A stretch of DNA of 64,000 bases from DAOTUB01 sp034437455 (GTDB lineage Bacteria; Chloroflexota; Anaerolineae; B4-G1): positions 19,829 through 83,828 of the forward strand of contig DAOTUB010000073.1 of assembly GCA_034437455.1 (NCBI GenBank), in the 5' to 3' direction. The translations under genes were made by a program, and so were the position numbers. The notes under the pieces are model-generated. The model was not told where the DNA came from. It was given only the letters and a program-made list of their open reading frames with translations, and did no database searches. Below are positions 42,345 to 50,726 of this stretch, piece by piece. Position 1 is the first letter of the stretch. Every line of letters starts with the position of its first letter.

Positions 42345-42517
42345 GGTGTGTTCTCCTGTGCTTTTTCTTCTCGTGCTTGTTCCAGCTTTTCTTCCAACTC
42401 CTCCAATTCGATAAGCATCGCCGGAGGGGTAGAGTGCTTTGGTAAACGAGCTTTCAGGTCGGCGATCTGTCGTTCCAGTTCGTCAATCTGTGTAGCTGTG
42501 TTTTTTTCATTGCCCAT
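42341..42517 (-). CDS. Small coiled-coil protein, 58 residues
   Basis: A 58-residue protein dominated by two charged helices (QIDELERQIADLKARLP and LIELEELEEKLEQAREEKAQE), likely a short coiled coil. It is coupled to both neighbours: ATG 42517 lies within the end of the NfeD gene and its TGA overlaps the hexapeptide gene's ATG. Possible start further upstream at 42634 would overlap NfeD strongly and is not favoured. Function unknown. Confidence 0.7.
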   Translation of the reverse strand: MGNEKNTATQIDELERQIADLKARLPKHSTPPAMLIELEELEEKLEQAREEKAQENTP

Positions 42518-43829
42518 TTTTCTCGGTTCCCTCAACCTGCTGTACACGCAGCCGCAGTCCTTCCACGGCGACAACCTCAATCGACTCGCCCTCGGCGATA
42601 GGCCCATCGTCGGCCAGTGCTGTCCACAATTCACCCGCCACCTGCACCGTCCCCAATGGATCGAGCGGCGATCGCACGACGCCCCGACGCCCGACCAGCG
42701 TTTCCGCGCCGGTCACGGGCTGGAGCTTTTGGGCGCGCAATCCCTGGGCCACGATAAAGGCGAAGAAACCGCCGATCGCCAGCGCCATCCCCACCACCAG
42801 CGGCACCGAGACCCGGCCATAAGGAGAGCGGACCGGGACGTTGAACAGAACCAGCGCCCCGGCGATGAGCGTCCCGACGCCCACAAAGGTCAGCGCCTCC
42901 ACGCCGGGCGTCTTGACGTCGAGGAAAAAGAGGACGAAAGAAACCCCGATGAGCACCAAACCTAGCCAATTGAGCGGCAGGATACGCATGGCATAAGCGG
43001 CCAGCGCCAGGCAGAGCACGCCCACGAACCCGGCCACCCACCCTCCCGGCGCCCAAAGCTCCAGCAAGATGAGCTGGATGCCGAGAGCCAAAAGAAGGAA
43101 AGCGACGTTGGGGTTGATGAGCACGCTCAAGATTTGCTCGACCGGCGACATGGGCACTTTTTGAATCGCGACGTTGGCGGTGTGCAGCGTCACCTCGCCC
43201 GCGCCCGACGGCACCGTGCGTCCGTCGAACTGGGTCAGCAGGTCATCCAGGTCCTCCGCGATCAGATCGATCAGCCCCAGATCCAGCGCCTCCTGCTCGT
43301 TGGCGGTCTCGCTCTCGCGGATGGCCCGCTCGGCCCAGTCCACCGCCTCCTGGCCCCGCCGGGCGGCAAAGGTACCCGCGTGCTCCACCAACACGTTGAC
43401 CGTCTTTTCCACCGCGTCGGCGTCCACCTCCGTGCCGCTCGGAACCACGGGATGGGCCGCGCCGATGCTCGTGTGGGGAGCCATCGCCGCTCCCGAAGCC
43501 GCCAGCGTGATCAGCGTCCCCGCCGAGGCCGCCATCCCGCCGCGCGGCCAGACGTAGACGATGACGGGCGTTCCCGCGTTCTCCAGCGTCTCCATGATCT
43601 TGAGCGTGGAGGCGACGTCGCCACCGGGGGTGTTGAGCAGGATGATGGCGGCCTCTGTCCCCTCCCGCTCGGCCAGCTCGACGCCCCGGCTGAGGTAATC
43701 GGCGGTAGCGCTCGTGATCGCATCATCCACCGTCAGCACGTGGACTTGGCGTTCCACCTGCGCGGTCGCGGGCGGCAGCAAAAGCCCTGCCACGAGTGTG
43801 ATCCACAATAGTCCAGCGATTCGTTTCAC
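42507..43829 (-). CDS. NfeD-like membrane serine protease (ClpP class)
   Basis: 440 residues: a signal peptide (ITLVAGLLLPPATAQV), an extracytoplasmic ClpP/SppA-like protease domain (about 25-220) with NTPGGDVAST, the catalytic Ser in MAASAGTLI and Lys in VEKTVNVL, four membrane helices (about 240-350), and a C-terminal OB-fold NfeD domain with GRRGVVRSPLDPLGTVQVAGELW. This is the long NfeD type, usually paired with a stomatin/flotillin gene for membrane quality control; no stomatin gene is adjacent here. GTG 43829 follows AAAGGTGCGAT. Confidence 0.92.
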   Translation of the reverse strand: MKRIAGLLWITLVAGLLLPPATAQVERQVHVLTVDDAITSATADYLSRGVELAEREGTEAAIILLNTPGGDVASTLKIMETLENAGTPVIVYVWPRGGMAASAGTLITLAASGAAMAPHTSIGAAHPVVPSGTEVDADAVEKTVNVLVEHAGTFAARRGQEAVDWAERAIRESETANEQEALDLGLIDLIAEDLDDLLTQFDGRTVPSGAGEVTLHTANVAIQKVPMSPVEQILSVLINPNVAFLLLALGIQLILLELWAPGGWVAGFVGVLCLALAAYAMRILPLNWLGLVLIGVSFVLFFLDVKTPGVEALTFVGVGTLIAGALVLFNVPVRSPYGRVSVPLVVGMALAIGGFFAFIVAQGLRAQKLQPVTGAETLVGRRGVVRSPLDPLGTVQVAGELWTALADDGPIAEGESIEVVAVEGLRLRVQQVEGTEKNGQ

Positions 43830-44013
43830 ATCGCACCTTTTGTGTGGGCGCGGATTCCATTTCGCGCCCTTACTTTCTCACCGCGGCAGCAGATGAAGAA
43901 ACTGATAAGCGGATAATCTCTGCCAAGCGCTGCAACTGCCGCTCAATCCTTTGGTGAAAAAAGATACCCTCATCCGTTTATCCGCTGCCCCGGTGAAATT
44001 TTTTGGGCAAAGT

Positions 44014-45402
44014 CTAATAGGGCACGGTGAGCACAATAGTCAGTCCCTCATTCGGCGCCGTGTCAATATCCAGCATCCCATTGAGCAAACGAGTGCGCTC
44101 GCGGATGTTGCGCAATCCCTGCCCACCGTTGCTCGGCGGCGTTGACAATCCCACACCATCGTCCGAGAGGCGGAGTTCCAGCATCGTGTCATCGTACCGC
44201 AGACGCACCTCGACCTGTCGGGCTTGGGCATGCCGCGCCACGTTTGTCAGTGCCTCGCGCGCGATCTGAAAGATGTGCTGCCGGCGCTCGGCCCCCAATT
44301 CTCGGCCCGCGTTCGCGTCGCCCTCGACGATGAACTCGGTCTCCAGCAGGGTGTTGATGCGAAAGTCCTTGAGGATTTTGCGCAAGCCGGTCTCCAGGTC
44401 ATCCCCTGGAAGCTCGCCGCGCAACTCAAAGATGTAGCGCCGAATGTCCTGGATGGTCTGGTTCAGGCTGGTGATCGCGCGCGTCAGTTGCATGCGCGCT
44501 TTCTCTGGTTCATTGAACATGTTGTGCCGGGAGCCTTCCAACATCAGCCCGGCAGCATAAATAGACTGGATGATGCCGTCGTGCAGCTCCCGCCCGATGC
44601 GCTCGCGCTCGCTGGCCAGCGCCTGCACGCGCTCCACGCTTTCCAGCCAGAGTTCGATCTCTCCCAGAACCGCGCCCAGCGCCCGCACGACCCCCCAGGT
44701 GATCAAGATGCCACATAGGGCGCGAAGAAGCGAGATCGGGATGCCCGTGACCTGCAAGAGCATATCTTGATTGAGCCAATTCGCGGGGAAGAACGGAGCC
44801 ACCGGGCCGATCAACCCTCCAAACAGGGAGAAGCAACCCAGGGCAAGGCCGGTGATGCGCAGAGAGGGTTTTACCAGTGACAGCCTTTCAGGCTCGATGG
44901 TACGGTACGTCTCGCGGCGCAGTCCCCAGGCTCCCAGTAGACCGCCTGGCAGGGCCATCGCGTAGCGTGCGGCGATCTCACCGCAGAGCCACACCTGATC
45001 TTCTGGTACGCTGGCCAGGCGAGAGATCGCCAAACCGATCAACCAGACTGCAAAAAGGCCACCAACGCATGTCCATTGCTTCCATGTCCTTCTTTGCGGC
45101 GGCACGTGGATCAGTAAAGCAAAAGCAAACAGAAAAGCATAGCCAACGCCCAATAGAAGCAGCCGCAGCCAGGCAAGCCAAGGAACCAAAGCCCCCTCAG
45201 GGCCAAGCCACGCGTGGCTCCAACCAACTAACGCCTCACAGAATCCAAAAGTCGCCAGGGGTACCAAACTCCTGGCGACTTCCATGCGTGCACTACGACG
45301 AGCCAGAAAGAGAATCGATAGGCCCAATACGAAGAAAGCCTGTCCGTGTAAAAGCGCCAGTCCCATCTGGTGGGCGGCAAAAAGTTCTCGCAACCAAATC
45401 AC
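44014..45402 (-). CDS. Sensor histidine kinase (NarL/HisKA_3 type)
   Basis: 462 residues. About eight membrane helices fill residues 10-240; then a HisKA_3 dimerisation domain with the phospho-acceptor in RERIGRELHDGIIQSIYAAG, and a HATPase domain with REALTNVARHAQ, LSDDGVGL and GQGLRNIRERT. Such kinases normally pair with a LuxR-type response regulator; none is adjacent, so this is an orphan in the window. The GTG at 45402 is probable. A promoter lies at 45436-45464. Confidence 0.93.
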   Translation of the reverse strand: MIWLRELFAAHQMGLALLHGQAFFVLGLSILFLARRSARMEVARSLVPLATFGFCEALVGWSHAWLGPEGALVPWLAWLRLLLLGVGYAFLFAFALLIHVPPQRRTWKQWTCVGGLFAVWLIGLAISRLASVPEDQVWLCGEIAARYAMALPGGLLGAWGLRRETYRTIEPERLSLVKPSLRITGLALGCFSLFGGLIGPVAPFFPANWLNQDMLLQVTGIPISLLRALCGILITWGVVRALGAVLGEIELWLESVERVQALASERERIGRELHDGIIQSIYAAGLMLEGSRHNMFNEPEKARMQLTRAITSLNQTIQDIRRYIFELRGELPGDDLETGLRKILKDFRINTLLETEFIVEGDANAGRELGAERRQHIFQIAREALTNVARHAQARQVEVRLRYDDTMLELRLSDDGVGLSTPPSNGGQGLRNIRERTRLLNGMLDIDTAPNEGLTIVLTVPY

Positions 45403-45435
45403 CTATCCATCCAACCTTTCCTTTATTTTGGTACC

Positions 45436-45464
45436 ATTATACCAGCGACGTTCTTTCAAGGCAA
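45436..45464 (-). promoter_or_regulatory. Promoter of the orphan histidine kinase
   Basis: On the minus strand, TTGCCT (45459-45464) and TATAAT (45436-45441) are 17 bp apart, 34 bp upstream of the kinase start. No operator repeat is visible. Confidence 0.6.
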
Positions 45465-45500
45465 GGTTGTTTGAGCACAAACATCATCGGTATTCGTCCA

Positions 45501-45947
45501 TCACCATCCTTTTGCCACTCGTTTCTTATCCGCCAACAAAATGCTCTGGCGTGTCCAGGGGAATGTCTTGGGATGTTCAAGGATTTCGTCCAGCGTCATC
45601 CAGCGTACGGAAGCCACCTCACCGGGATCGCCGATGATCGGCTCGCCGCTCCGATGGCGGCAGAGAAAGACGACGTCAACCACCGGCTCGCCATCGTCCG
45701 CGACAAAAGCCTTGCTCTCCACGTATACCACCTCATCGTGGATTTCGATCCCCATTTCCTCTCGAATCTCACGACGAATCGTCTTCTCAAGAACGTTATC
45801 CACGTTCTCTGAACCTTCAACCTTTCCCCCAGGAAAGGTGAGCACGCCGGGTGCGTGGCTTTCCTGCTCCCCGCGAACGATCATCAGGTAACGACCATCT
45901 TTGACGATCACTCCTTCGACGTTCACGACGTACCAAATTGTATCCAT
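45501..45947 (-). CDS. Nudix hydrolase
   Basis: 148 residues. The Nudix helix is recognisable as PGGKVEGSENVDN followed by RREIREEMGIEI, with a few extra residues between the Gly-Gly and REIREE parts compared with the canonical spacing, as in some subfamilies. Nudix proteins hydrolyse nucleoside diphosphate linked compounds, often damaged nucleotides. The substrate is not deducible. ATG 45947 has AGGAGGCG upstream at a long spacing. Confidence 0.88.
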   Translation of the reverse strand: MDTIWYVVNVEGVIVKDGRYLMIVRGEQESHAPGVLTFPGGKVEGSENVDNVLEKTIRREIREEMGIEIHDEVVYVESKAFVADDGEPVVDVVFLCRHRSGEPIIGDPGEVASVRWMTLDEILEHPKTFPWTRQSILLADKKRVAKGW

Positions 45948-45984
45948 TGAAATAGATCGCCTCCTGCTGTACCGCGTCCATAAG

Positions 45985-46025
45985 AAAAAAATCGCCCTGG
46001 CTCACCAACGGGGCCAGGGCGATCC
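45985..46025 (-). terminator. Rho-independent terminator after fdhA
   Basis: On the minus strand, ATCGCCCTGGC pairs with GCCAGGGCGAT (46014-46024 and 45992-46002; 11-bp perfect stem, about 11-nt loop), followed directly by a run of seven T. It lies 31 bp past the fdhA stop and closes the hdr-fdh transcript. Confidence 0.9.
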
Positions 46026-46055
46026 TCAATCTCTAATCTCAGCTTAATCCGCGTG

Positions 46056-48161
46056 CTATCCTTCCACCGGTGTCACTCGCACCGCACAGACCTTGAATTC
46101 AGGGATCCCGGAATCCGGGTCGAGCGCAGCGTGGGTGAGGGCATTCGCGGCAGCTTCGACGAAATGGAAGGGAATAAAGACCACGCCGGGCCGGATGCGC
46201 GGAGTGACCCGTGCCGCCAGCTCGATCTCTCCCCGGCGGCTGGCGACCCGCACCCTCCCCCCCTCTATCCCCCCCAATGGGGGGGAGGGAAGCAGTCCAA
46301 TGCTGGCCGCGTCGTCCGGGTGCAGCTCCACGTAGGCCTCCGGCACCTCCTGCTCCAGCTTTTCCGAGCGACGGGTCATCGTGCCGGTGTGCCAGTGGAA
46401 CATCAACCGACCGGTGGTCAGGGTGAGAGGGTATTCCTCGTCCGGCAGTTCCGCCGCCTCCCGGAAGTGGATGGCGTGAAAGCGCCCCAGTCCCCGGCTG
46501 AATTTGTCCTTGTGCAAGTAGGGCGTGCCGGGATGGTCGGGAGTTGGTACCGGCCACTGGAGAGAGCCTTCCTTCTCCAGCCGCTCGTAAGAGACCCCGC
46601 CATAGATGGGCGTCACCTGGGCGCTCTCATCCATCACCTCCGCGGGCGAATCAAAGTCAAAGCCGGAGGCCCCCATCCGCTGCGCCAGTTCGCAGAGGAT
46701 CGCCCAATCGGGCTTGGACTCTCCCAGCGGCTCGATTGCCTTGCGCACCCGCTGGATGCGCCGGTCGGTGCCGGTGAAGGTGCCGTCCTTCTCGGCGAAC
46801 GAAGTCGCCGGCAGCACCACGTGAGCCAGTTGGGCCGTCTCGGTGAGAAAGATGTCCTGCACCGCCAAAAAATCCACTTGCTCCAGGCAACGGCGGACGT
46901 GGTTGAGATCGGGGTCGGAGAGCATGGGGTTCTCTCCCATCACGTAGAGGGCGTGGATGTTGCCCTGGCAAGCCCCATCGATCATCGTCGTCACCTGCAG
47001 CCCCACCTGGTCCGAGAGGCCCTCCACGCCCCAGGCCGCCTCGAACTTGGCCTTCATCTCCGGCGCGGCGACGCTCTGATAGCCGGGGTAGACGTTGGGC
47101 AATCCACCCAGGTCGCAGGCTCCCTGCACGTTGTTCTGGCCTCGCAGGGGATTGACGCCGCCGCCGGGAACGCCCATATTGCCGGTGAGCATGGCCAGGT
47201 TGGCGCACGATTTCACGTTGTCGGTGCCGGTGGTGTGCTGGGTGATGCCCATCGCGTAGAGGATGGCGGCGGGTTTGTTCGTCGCGTACATCCGCGCCGC
47301 CGCCCGCAGGTCGTCCGCCGGGACGCCGGTGATCTCTTCCACTCGCTCCGGGGTGTATTCCATCACCAGTTGGCGCAGCTCCTCGTACCCCTCGGTGCGC
47401 TCCTCGACAAAGGCCTTGTCCTCCAGCCCCTCGCTGATGATGACGTTCATCAATCCGTTGATCACGGCCACGTTCGTTCCGGGCCTGAGGGGCAGATGGA
47501 GATCGGCCAGGCGGGTGATCTGCAACTCTCGGGGGTCTAGGTTGATGATTTTGGCTCTCCGATCCGGATCGGCGCGCTCCTTCGCCTCCATCACGTGGCT
47601 GGCGACCAGGGGGTGGGCCTCGGTGGTGTTCGAACCGATGACGAGGAAACATTGGGTGTGCTCGCTGAACTCTGGGACAGAATTAGTCATCGCTCCACTG
47701 CCGAACGCGGCGGCCAGACCGGCCACCGTGGGAGCGTGTCAGAGACGGGCGCAGTGATCGACGTTGTTCGTCTTGATCACCGCGCGGGCGAGCTTTTGGA
47801 TGAGATAGTTTTCCTCGTTGGTGCACTTGGCCGAGGCCAGGAAGCCGACGCTGTTCGGGCCGAACTCGTCGCGAGCGGTCGTGAGTTTCTCCGTTACCAG
47901 CGCGAGCGCCTCGTCCCACGTCGCCTCCTCGAACCGACCCTGGTCGGCATCATCGCCCCGGCGGATGAGGGGAACCCTCAGCCGGTCGGGGTGATTGACG
48001 AAGGACGCCGCGTTCCAGCCCTTGATGCACAGACTTCCCCGGCTGATGGGATGCTCTTTGTCGGGAAGGACGCCCACAATCTCCCCGTCCAACACCTGAA
48101 AATAGAGCTTGCAGCCGGCTCCGCAGTAAATGCACGTGGTGAGGACGTTTTTGTATTCCAT
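46056..48161 (-). CDS. fdhA: Formate dehydrogenase catalytic subunit, selenocysteine-containing
   Basis: 701 residues when the TGA at 47739-47741 (codon 141) is read as selenocysteine. The phrase NNVDHCARL-U-HAPTVAGL matches the active-site Sec of FdhH-type enzymes, where Sec is residue 140. An N-terminal 4Fe-4S cluster motif CIYCGAGC...SLCIKG, MPT-binding regions (VIGSNTTEAHP, GGVNPLRGQNNVQGACD) and the C-terminal MopB domain complete it. It oxidises formate or reduces CO2 using Mo/W-bisMGD. ATG 48161 follows AAGGAGACGAGA. A palindromic repeat encodes an insertion (PSPPLGGIEGG) near residue 630. Confidence 0.95.
46268..46286. repeat. Palindromic C/G repeat encoding an insertion in FdhA
   Basis: TCCCCCCC and GGGGGGGA flank AAT. 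The encoded PSPPLGGIEGG interrupts the otherwise conserved C-terminal MopB strand between SIGLL and RVRVASRRGE. A similar C/G palindrome encodes an insertion in tatD at about 25299-25320. Confidence 0.65.
47708..47728 (-). promoter_or_regulatory. SECIS stem-loop of fdhA
   Basis: The 8-bp stem CGGTGGCC/GGCCGCCG (one G-U pair) closes a GGTCT loop that begins 18 nt after the TGA. The loop sequence is the same as the GGUCU of the Escherichia coli fdhF SECIS, and the distance is within the known bacterial range. Confidence 0.88.
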
Positions 48162-48180
48162 TCTCGTCTCCTTCATAATT

Positions 48181-48393
48181 TCACGCTCGCTTGAACTCTT
48201 CCCAGTCAAGGTTCAACTGGCGAATTACGTGGCGCAGTGTGCCAATTTTGAGATCTTTGCTTCCCCAATCAGGTAGAGGGGCCATACGGTCCGTGGCAGG
48301 GTTGTACCATTTACGATGAGAGGTACCGCGTCTCCGTGGCAATTCCTCACAACCCAATGCGCGCAATTTGCGAGCAGCTTCTCGATACCTCAT
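48181..48393 (-). CDS. hicA: HicA-type mRNA interferase toxin
   Basis: 70 residues of the YcfA/HicA double-stranded RNA-binding-like fold: MRYREAARKLRALGCEELPR then GTSHRKWYNP with the catalytic His, and IGTLRHVIRQLNLDWEEF. HicA toxins cleave mRNA. ATG 48393 overlaps the hicB TGA (ATGA). It sits 20 bp before fdhA in the same direction. Confidence 0.9.
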   Translation of the reverse strand: MRYREAARKLRALGCEELPRRRGTSHRKWYNPATDRMAPLPDWGSKDLKIGTLRHVIRQLNLDWEEFKRA

Positions 48394-48650
48394 GCCGGCA
48401 CTGCTGCCTCGATCCAAAAAGGAGAATCCAAATTCAAAGCCAGTTGTTGCAGGGCAGGAGGAAGCGACCGCTCCAGATCCTCATACGCCTCCAGAATAGC
48501 GACCAGTGCATCCTGCACGTTGACCATAGCCTCGGCAATAGTATCTCCCTCAGTGATCAATTCAGGCACCAAGGGACAGGTCACTGTGTATCCCCCTTCA
48601 GGTTGAGGCTCAAACACCAGAGGCAGTTTGTAAAAGGCTTTCTCAGCCAT
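48390..48650 (-). CDS. hicB: HicB-type antitoxin
   Basis: 86 residues with the partial RNase H-like fold of HicB: YKLPLVFEPQPEGGYTVTCP, LVPELITEGDTIAEAMVNVQ, DALVAILEAYEDL. No C-terminal DNA-binding domain is present, as in the short HicB group. It overlaps hicA by 4 bp. The pair lies inside the hdr-fdh gene set, between the fdhB-like gene and fdhA. Confidence 0.9.
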   Translation of the reverse strand: MAEKAFYKLPLVFEPQPEGGYTVTCPLVPELITEGDTIAEAMVNVQDALVAILEAYEDLERSLPPALQQLALNLDSPFWIEAAVPA

Positions 48651-48673
48651 CGGACATCCCCTTTTTCACCTTC

Positions 48674-49492
48674 CTACTCTAACGCCATCTGAACCGGCGC
48701 TTCCTCCAACGTGAGCGCAAGCGGCGGCGCAGCGGCGATGTCCGCCCCTGGCACATACTCCAGCAAGTCGCCCACATCCCGCCGGATCAGATCGTAGAGA
48801 ACGGTCAGCGGAATGTGGGCCGGGCAAACCAGCTCGCACTGGCGGCAGGCGACGCAGCGGCTGGCCATGTGCATCGCCCGGATCAGGTGAAACATCGGGA
48901 AGGGCGGAGCGAGTATTCCTGGCTCCACCCACAGCGGGTCCTCCAGGGCGCAGGATTCGCAGAAGCATTCCGGGCAGATGTTGCGGCAGCCATAGCACTT
49001 GATGCACTTGAGGAATTGCTGCTGCCAGAACGTTCGCCGCTCGTCCAAAGGCATGTTCTCGTACTCGGCGACGATGGGGTTGGGCGGCGCGCCCTCCACC
49101 GGCGTGCCGATCAGCTCGGACATGGGCCAGGCCGTCAAGTCGGGCGCGGGATCGGCGCAGTAACACTCCTCCGCTTCCTTCGCAGTGCAGGCTACCCCAA
49201 AGAGGTGCAATCGGTCCGGATCGACCTGCTCCCGTTTAGCCATCTCCACCAGCGCGCGGACGTCGCAACCCCGGGCCACGATGCCGAAGCGGGCCTCCGG
49301 GTAGCGCTTCTGTAGCAGTGAGACGATGGACGCCAGCGGGTAGCGAGGAGTCAACACCAGTTGAGACAGGCTGTTTCCATCCTGGAAAAGGTAGGGCGCG
49401 GTTCCCTCTGCCGTCTGCCGCAGCCCGATCACGCCGTCCAGCTCCGCCAGTTTCTCCGTCACTTGGGCGCGAATTTGTTCGATCATGGTCAT
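48674..49492 (-). CDS. FdhB/FrhB-like 4Fe-4S electron-transfer subunit
   Basis: 272 residues. Two cysteine clusters at the C-terminal half, CIKCYGCRNICPECFCESC and CVACRQCELVCPAHI, should bind 4Fe-4S centres; an N-terminal part with FGIVARGCDVRALVE and CTAKEAEECYC recalls the F420-hydrogenase/formate dehydrogenase beta family. It probably wires FdhA to the MvhD/Hdr proteins. ATG 49492 overlaps the mvhD TGA. The exact family name is less certain than its role as iron-sulfur subunit. Confidence 0.8.
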   Translation of the reverse strand: MTMIEQIRAQVTEKLAELDGVIGLRQTAEGTAPYLFQDGNSLSQLVLTPRYPLASIVSLLQKRYPEARFGIVARGCDVRALVEMAKREQVDPDRLHLFGVACTAKEAEECYCADPAPDLTAWPMSELIGTPVEGAPPNPIVAEYENMPLDERRTFWQQQFLKCIKCYGCRNICPECFCESCALEDPLWVEPGILAPPFPMFHLIRAMHMASRCVACRQCELVCPAHIPLTVLYDLIRRDVGDLLEYVPGADIAAAPPLALTLEEAPVQMALE

Positions 49493-49908
49493 TGCTCCAT
49501 TTCCTCCGCGATCGGCCCCAGCGCCCGCACGGTCTCGACAAACTCCCGGGTCACTTTGGCAAACTTGGGCGCTTCCGCCGACGACACCCAATCCAGCCGC
49601 AGCCGGTCAGGGTTGACGCCGACGTAGCCCAGCAGATTACGCACCAGTGGGACGCGCTTGATCGTGCGATGATTGCCGCTGATGTAGTGACAGTCGCCGA
49701 TGTGACAGCCCAGCACCAGCACCCCATCGGCGCCAGAACGGAAGGCGCGCAGGATCATCTCCGGCGATACGCGCCCCGAGCACATCACGCGGATGGGCAG
49801 AACGTTGGCCGGAGACTCCATACGGGCGATGCCCGCGTTATCCGCCCCGGCGTAGGAACACCAGTTGCACAGAAAAGCTACTATTTTGGGATCAAATGAT
49901 TTGTTCAT
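49489..49908 (-). CDS. mvhD: MvhD/FlxD-like iron-sulfur subunit
   Basis: 139 residues of the MvhD family (methyl-viologen-reducing hydrogenase delta subunit), with FLCNWCSYAGADNAG, MCSGRVSPEMIL and LGCHIGDCHYISGN providing the cluster cysteines. All cysteines are encoded by Cys codons, unlike VhuD selenoproteins. MvhD connects an electron donor module to HdrA in bifurcating complexes. ATG 49908 overlaps the aspartyl protease stop. Its presence here between hdrA and the fdh genes fits a formate donor. Confidence 0.92.
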   Translation of the reverse strand: MNKSFDPKIVAFLCNWCSYAGADNAGIARMESPANVLPIRVMCSGRVSPEMILRAFRSGADGVLVLGCHIGDCHYISGNHRTIKRVPLVRNLLGYVGVNPDRLRLDWVSSAEAPKFAKVTREFVETVRALGPIAEEMEQ

Positions 49909-50294
49909 CGTAACGCTCCGCCTAGTGTGACCGTCTGATTGGGGCCATCCAATTGCAGGTTCAGTTGATTGAGCGCATTTCGCCCAAGCAAGATCTCATT
50001 TCCACTGGGAGCAGCGGCCGCCTCGACGCTGTAGAGTTTGTAATCTCCAACGCGCAAGTCTACCTCGTATATCTTGATTCTCTGCCTGTCTCCCCAGGGA
50101 CTGGACAAATAACCACCGCCAACAACCGGCGCTCCCAGTTGTACCAGGTATTCTTTGGGTATGGCCGTGATGTCCGATCCCGTGTCGACGATGGCCAGTA
50201 CCCGATCAGACGACAGGCTGCTCTCTGGAACGCACAGAATAACCTCTAGGATCGGCATGGCCGGGTGATAACTCGTGTCATACGGGAAGGACAT
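49905..50294 (-). CDS. Retropepsin-like aspartic protease
   Basis: 129 residues with one catalytic motif AIVDTGSDITAIP and the flap/second hydrophobic motif EILLGRNALNQLNLQLDG; such single-domain proteins dimerise to form one active site. ATG 50294 overlaps the upstream stop (TAATG). It is coupled on its other side to mvhD, so it is cotranscribed with an energy-metabolism gene set although its role is unknown. Confidence 0.85.
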   Translation of the reverse strand: MSFPYDTSYHPAMPILEVILCVPESSLSSDRVLAIVDTGSDITAIPKEYLVQLGAPVVGGGYLSSPWGDRQRIKIYEVDLRVGDYKLYSVEAAAAPSGNEILLGRNALNQLNLQLDGPNQTVTLGGALR

Positions 50295-50668
50295 TATGCC
50301 CCCCACCCGAACCGAGGAGTCAACACCAAAAACTCGCGCTCTGGCGTATCCTCAACCGGCGTGATAAGAACAGCCGTGTTTCCATATTCTCGGCGCACCC
50401 GTTTAGATAGAGCACGGCGGTCAGAATCGTGATCGACCACCTGCCCATCGTGGATCGCCACGTAACGACCGAGGAATTTCTGCTTCAGCTCGACGTGCAT
50501 CGCGCGATAGGCTTCCATTTCCCGATCTATTTTGCGTTCTCTAGCTTGCCATATATATCGTTGTAATACCTCGTTAACCAGATCCTCGAGATCCTTATGT
50601 TCTTGTTCCGCAATCGGTTTCAGTTCAGTAAGTACGTGATCGGGTACAAGTACCTGCTCTGAAATCAT
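50294..50668 (-). CDS. DUF5678-type small protein
   Basis: 124 residues. The N-terminal half is helical with SEQVLVPDHVLTELKPIAEQ and LVNEVLQRYIW, suggestive of an RHH/antitoxin-like DNA-binding helix; the C-terminal half carries KFLGRYVAIHDGQVVDHDSD and REYGNTAVLITPV, the DUF5678 pattern. DUF5678 genes often precede retropepsin-like genes, as here. ATG 50668 has GGAG 9 nt upstream. Function unknown. Confidence 0.75.
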   Translation of the reverse strand: MISEQVLVPDHVLTELKPIAEQEHKDLEDLVNEVLQRYIWQARERKIDREMEAYRAMHVELKQKFLGRYVAIHDGQVVDHDSDRRALSKRVRREYGNTAVLITPVEDTPEREFLVLTPRFGWGA

Positions 50669-50726
50669 GTATCTATTCTCCATCGGCGGTAGCCGCACTC
50701 TCGACGTAAGAAGAACTTCTGTCCTG

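Noticed and set aside
46053..47540. 495-codon plus-strand frame opposite fdhA
   Set aside because: Antisense to conserved molybdopterin motifs; no recognisable protein.
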